A stretch of DNA of 7,940 nucleotides. It comes from SZUA-230 sp964581095 (GTDB lineage Bacteria; Bacteroidota; Bacteroidia; Cytophagales; Cyclobacteriaceae). This document shows positions 5,084 to 7,940 of this stretch, in pieces; position 1 is the first letter of the stretch, and each line of letters begins with the position of its first letter. Made by a program: the position numbers and the translations under genes. The stretch lies in contig CAZONK010000162.1 in NCBI GenBank assembly GCA_964581095.1, positions 1 through 7,940 of the forward strand, read 5' to 3'. The notes below the pieces were generated by a model. It made no database searches, had not been told where the DNA came from, and saw nothing but the letters and a program-made list of their open reading frames with translations.

Positions 5084-6454
5084 ATGGACTCAAACGAGCA
5101 GACCCGGGAGTTACTGGAAGAAAACAAGGCCTTTTTAGAAAAACCAGGAATTGGATGGATTTTAAAGGTTGTATTCCTGGTATATATTATAGGTATCGGA
5201 GTGTATGCCCTGGTACTCCAATTTATTGATGGCCACCTTATCACGGGTATGAGGGATAATGTAGTATGGGGTGTATATATTGTGAACTTTGTCTTCATAC
5301 TTGGACTTAGTTATGCCGGTGCGCTTATTGCCGGGATATTTCATTTAGGGAGGGTTGAATGGGCAAAACCCTTGCAGAGAATTTTGAAACTAATCACCGT
5401 TTTTTCTCTGCTTATCGGACCTTTTTATATCCTTTTATGCCTTGGGAGACCGGAAAGGCTATTTAATTTATTTCTCTACACAAGAATTCAATCACCGATC
5501 ATCTGGGATGTGATAGCCATCATGACTGACCTGATCTTTTGCATCGTGTATATGTATTTTACCTATATAAAAGATTTTGCCCTGTTAAGGGACAACGCTG
5601 TCAACTTAAACTTGAGTAGTTGGCGAAAGAAATTATACGAATTTTTAGCTTTTGGATATCGCAATACTCCGGCTCAGGCAAAGTTGTTGAACCAGGCCCT
5701 CGACATAATGGCCGCTATCATTATTCCTACCACAATTATTGCCTACTCACTACTGGCATGGTTATTTGGTATGAACCTGAAAGTAGGCTGGCATAGTTCA
5801 ATATTTGGGCCATTCTTTGTGCTCTCGGCAGTTTATTCCGGGGTTGCCCTTTTGATCCTGATAATATGGATATACCGCAAGAGTCAAAATTTAGAAAAGA
5901 GCATCACGGATAATCATTTTCACTATTTAGGATTTACGCTCCTGGTCCTGTCATTGTTCTACGGATATTTTTATTTCAGCGATTACATCACTGACTGGTA
6001 CAATATGCAAAAGACCTACAATATTTTATGGGATAAGTATTTTAACTTTTCCGCGTATGGATACCAATTTTCTATTTCGATTATTCTGGTCGCGTTTCTT
6101 CCCATGATTATTATTGGAATACCCTGGTTCAGAAGTGTCAATAGCATTGCCTTTACATCCCTGTTAGTATTAATTGGATTGTGGATGATGAGATATCTGA
6201 TGATTGTTCCGGTTCTTGAAACACCTTATCTCCCCATTCAGGATTTCCGTGAAGATTGGGTGCATTATTCTGCCACTTGGATTGAATGGTCACTGACATT
6301 CGCAGGTATTTCATTTTTTATTCTACTTTTCATTCTTGCCTCAAAGTTGGCCCCCATTGTACCGGTGAGCGAAATGCTAGAAACAAAGGAAGATAATAAA
6401 CTTGTAATTTTCTTTAAAAGTAAAAAGAAAGAATTAGTAAGCGAGCAAAAGTAA
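5084..6454 (+). CDS. nrfD: NrfD/PsrC-family integral membrane quinol-oxidising subunit
   Basis: 456 residues, almost entirely membrane helices. I count about ten: near residues 22-48, 60-89, 97-121, 136-161, 205-231, 238-266, 277-301, 327-350, 353-380 and 399-424. A cytoplasmic-like basic tail (KSKKKELVSEQK) follows. Family features include HLGR after helix 2, LGRPERLFN after helix 3, and SPIIWDV opening helix 4. The length and ten-helix count are closer to ActC/HybB/PsrC types than to short NrfD proteins of about 320 residues. Members bind menaquinol near the periplasmic face and pass electrons to a four-cluster Fe-S protein, encoded here 20 nt upstream. The next gene begins 5 nt after the stop codon. 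The symbol is a family label; nitrite reduction is not implied, since no NrfA is present. Confidence 0.88.
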   Translation: MDSNEQTRELLEENKAFLEKPGIGWILKVVFLVYIIGIGVYALVLQFIDGHLITGMRDNVVWGVYIVNFVFILGLSYAGALIAGIFHLGRVEWAKPLQRILKLITVFSLLIGPFYILLCLGRPERLFNLFLYTRIQSPIIWDVIAIMTDLIFCIVYMYFTYIKDFALLRDNAVNLNLSSWRKKLYEFLAFGYRNTPAQAKLLNQALDIMAAIIIPTTIIAYSLLAWLFGMNLKVGWHSSIFGPFFVLSAVYSGVALLILIIWIYRKSQNLEKSITDNHFHYLGFTLLVLSLFYGYFYFSDYITDWYNMQKTYNILWDKYFNFSAYGYQFSISIILVAFLPMIIIGIPWFRSVNSIAFTSLLVLIGLWMMRYLMIVPVLETPYLPIQDFREDWVHYSATWIEWSLTFAGISFFILLFILASKLAPIVPVSEMLETKEDNKLVIFFKSKKKELVSEQK

Positions 6455-6459
6455 AGAAG

Positions 6460-7371
6460 ATGAAAACGAACTATTTTGTAAATATTGTCCTGTTGATCTC
6501 CTTCATGATTTGTTGGGTCTCATCAGATTCGAATGCTGAAACAAATCTTCAAAAGAAGACACGCACCAGGTTAAAAGCCTACTACGAAAAACAATCTAAT
6601 AATGAGAAGAAGATCTTAATAGTCCTTTTTAAGGGTAGTGGTAAAAGTATGGCAGGGATCCAAAATGCCGAAGTATTATTATCAACATTTAATCTGGATG
6701 AAGAAATTTATCTGGCGTCGGTTTACACGGATAGTAATGGTGAAGCCGTACTGATTATAGCTCCTGGCTTTAAATTCTCAACAGATGAAAAAGGATATAT
6801 TGCAATTCAGGCGACCTATATCGGGAATGACTCACTTGCCGCCTCCAAAAAACAAATCAAGTTTATCGACCTGAATGTGGACGTGTCTTTTAAAGTAATT
6901 GATTCGGTGAACCAAGTAATTGTTTCAAGCTATAAAATTGATTCTGTTGGTGATAAAATACCTGTTGAGGGAGTAAAATTGAATATTGGTGTTGAACGAC
7001 TTTATAGCACCCTTTATTTACAAAAAATCGAAACAGGCAAGGATGGAACAGCGAATATGGAATTTCCGGATGACATTCCAGGAGATTCAACCGGAATAAT
7101 AAATGTAATTGTAAAACTAATGGAACACCGGACCTATGGTACAATAACTAAATCAGGAGAAATTAACTGGGGCACGATTATTGATCATCCTAATATACTA
7201 AGTAGTCGATCATTATTTGGTGATCAAGCTCCATTATGGATGACTATTACTATATTTATCATCCTGACCGGAGCCTGGTTTAACTTCATTCTGGCGATTA
7301 CCAAAGTATTGAAAATAAAAAAATTAGATCCCGAACAGATTGATCACAGAAAGGATATTACTAAACTCTAA
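6460..7371 (+). CDS. Uncharacterised periplasmic beta-rich protein with C-terminal membrane anchor
   Basis: 303 residues, not recognised as a named family. The N-terminus is a Sec-type signal with cleavage probably after SNA (residue 26). The body, about 30-250, consists of alternating strand-like segments with Asp/Gly turns (YTDSNGEAVLIIAPG, then TGKDGTANMEFPDD), giving two similar Ig- or transthyretin-like units, about 45-135 and 136-235. Each unit holds a DxxGxA turn of the kind seen in carboxypeptidase-regulatory-like domains. A single helix at about 257-283 (PLWMTITIFIILTGAWF) and a basic cytoplasmic tail with LDPEQID finish it. There are no haem, Fe-S or metal motifs. It starts 5 nt after the NrfD gene and is followed 34 nt later by a cytochrome c gene, so it is probably a structural or docking subunit of the same complex. 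That role is inference. Confidence 0.75.
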   Translation: MKTNYFVNIVLLISFMICWVSSDSNAETNLQKKTRTRLKAYYEKQSNNEKKILIVLFKGSGKSMAGIQNAEVLLSTFNLDEEIYLASVYTDSNGEAVLIIAPGFKFSTDEKGYIAIQATYIGNDSLAASKKQIKFIDLNVDVSFKVIDSVNQVIVSSYKIDSVGDKIPVEGVKLNIGVERLYSTLYLQKIETGKDGTANMEFPDDIPGDSTGIINVIVKLMEHRTYGTITKSGEINWGTIIDHPNILSSRSLFGDQAPLWMTITIFIILTGAWFNFILAITKVLKIKKLDPEQIDHRKDITKL

Positions 7372-7405
7372 ATATAAATTTGTTTCAAACTAAATTATAA
7401 ATCAT

Positions 7406-7813
7406 ATGAAAACCAGACAGAATTCAATTTTAAGCATCATTACGGTAGCTGCCTTTGCTATCGTATTGGTAGCATTTACGACTCCCCAGGAAAAGTGGGA
7501 AGTACCCGACAAGTACAAAAGCATGGAAAACGAATTTGCCGGTGAGGATGAAGATGGAATAGGTGAAGAATTGTATGCACAGCATTGCAAGTCATGCCAT
7601 GGTAAAGAAGGTTTTGGTGATGGCACAAAAGCCAATGAGCTTGAGACCGAAATGAGAGACCTGACTTCTGAGGAAGTTCTGGCACAATCCGACGGTGAAC
7701 TTTATTACAAAGGTTTCATTGGGCGGGATGAAATGCCCAATTTTGAAAAGAAAATCAAAGACGATGAAGATCGTTGGATGGTTGTTAATTACCTGCGTTC
7801 TTTAGGAGAATAG
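7406..7813 (+). CDS. Class I monoheme cytochrome c, periplasmic
   Basis: 135 residues. An N-terminal hydrophobic segment (about 9-26) acts as signal or membrane anchor, and no lipobox is present. One haem motif, CKSCH, is at 61-65, followed by GKEGFGDG, the usual class I loop. The distal methionine is most likely M110 in GRDEMPNFEKKI, and the C-terminal helix DRWMVVNYLRSLGE is characteristic of cytochrome c6/c555-like proteins. The mature part is markedly acidic (EDEDGIGEE, then KDDEDR). It is the last gene of the four-gene operon, 34 nt after the anchored beta-rich protein, with a terminator 24 nt past its stop. It is the likely electron acceptor from the Fe-S/NrfD module, passing electrons to an oxidase or an outer carrier. 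Function as a carrier is secure; the partner is inferred. Confidence 0.9.
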   Translation: MKTRQNSILSIITVAAFAIVLVAFTTPQEKWEVPDKYKSMENEFAGEDEDGIGEELYAQHCKSCHGKEGFGDGTKANELETEMRDLTSEEVLAQSDGELYYKGFIGRDEMPNFEKKIKDDEDRWMVVNYLRSLGE

Positions 7814-7834
7814 GTTAATTTAAAACTACAGATT

Positions 7835-7863
7835 AAGGGGGGTAGCTTATGCTACCCTTTTTT
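7835..7863 (+). terminator. Rho-independent terminator of the Fe-S/NrfD/cytochrome operon
   Basis: The perfect stem GGGTAGC (7840-7846) and GCTACCC (7851-7857) has a TTAT loop, with G-U and A-T extension at the base (from 7835), and is followed by six Ts (7858-7863). It closes the four-gene operon. Confidence 0.9.
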
Positions 7864-7913
7864 GTGGCCAAATTATTTAATTAGCCTGTCCATAAACTGC
7901 TTAATTTATTAAT

Positions 7914-7937
7914 ATCCACGTCCTTTAGGGCGTGGAT
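7914..7937. repeat. Hairpin resembling an IS200/IS605 subterminal palindrome
   Basis: ATCCACGTCC (7914-7923) and GGGCGTGGAT (7928-7937) form a 10-bp stem with one T-G wobble and a TTTA loop. There is no T tract, so it is not a terminator. The CCTTTAGG crown over a GTGG/CCAC stem has the form of the imperfect hairpins near IS200/IS605 (TnpA/TnpB) ends. The window stops 3 bases later, so the element itself cannot be seen. Confidence 0.4.
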
Positions 7938-7940
7938 TGA

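Noticed and set aside
4113..6454. Assignment as a nitrite, polysulfide, DMSO or tetrathionate reductase
   Set aside because: No catalytic subunit (NrfA or a molybdopterin protein) is present in the window, so the substrate cannot be inferred from the Fe-S and NrfD subunits alone.
7914..7937. Second transcription terminator at the right edge
   Set aside because: The hairpin has no T tract on either side that would make it a rho-independent terminator, and a good terminator already exists at 7835-7863.

Overview
The window looks like a chromosomal segment of a Bacteroidota bacterium. The evidence is AT-rich DNA with AT-rich start contexts and almost no Shine-Dalgarno sequences, lipoprotein signals including one with the acidic run linked to surface export in this phylum, and an outer-membrane beta-barrel of the Bacteroidota-type DUF5777 family. 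No genus can be named from sequence reading alone.

Layout. (1) The left edge to 547 (minus strand) is a PepSY-domain lipoprotein cut by the window edge. (2) A 199-bp divergent intergenic region (548-746) carries a perfect 18-bp FNR-type palindrome. (3) 747-1679 is a diheme cytochrome c lipoprotein. (4) 1680-2294 has no intact gene. It holds a MITE-like inverted-repeat element, a terminator, a short decayed minus-strand reading frame and a CRP-like site. (5) 2295-3586 is a two-gene unit, a small monoheme lipoprotein followed by a DUF5777 beta-barrel, closed by a very strong terminator. (6) 3587-4112 has no convincing gene. It holds that terminator, a 20-bp perfect palindrome, a second inverted repeat and a possible 12-codon gene remnant. 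(7) 4113-7813 is a four-gene operon: a Tat-exported ferredoxin-type iron-sulfur protein, a 10-helix NrfD-type membrane protein, an uncharacterised periplasmic beta-rich protein with a C-terminal anchor, and a monoheme cytochrome c. It ends in a terminator. (8) The right edge carries a hairpin of the kind seen at IS200/IS605 ends.

How the genes may work together (inference). Almost every gene handles electrons outside the cytoplasm. The NrfC/NrfD-like pair would oxidise menaquinol in the inner membrane. Haem proteins in the periplasm (7406-7813) and on lipid anchors (747-1679, 2295-2666) could carry electrons outward, and the beta-barrel could sit at the outer membrane. The operon has no molybdopterin or multihaem catalytic subunit. 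Its Fe-S protein also lacks one cysteine in the first cluster motif, the cluster that in relatives lies nearest the catalytic subunit. The best candidate for something undescribed is therefore a stand-alone quinol:cytochrome c oxidoreductase with a novel Ig-like accessory subunit. The FNR-type and CRP-type palindromes suggest redox or oxygen control.
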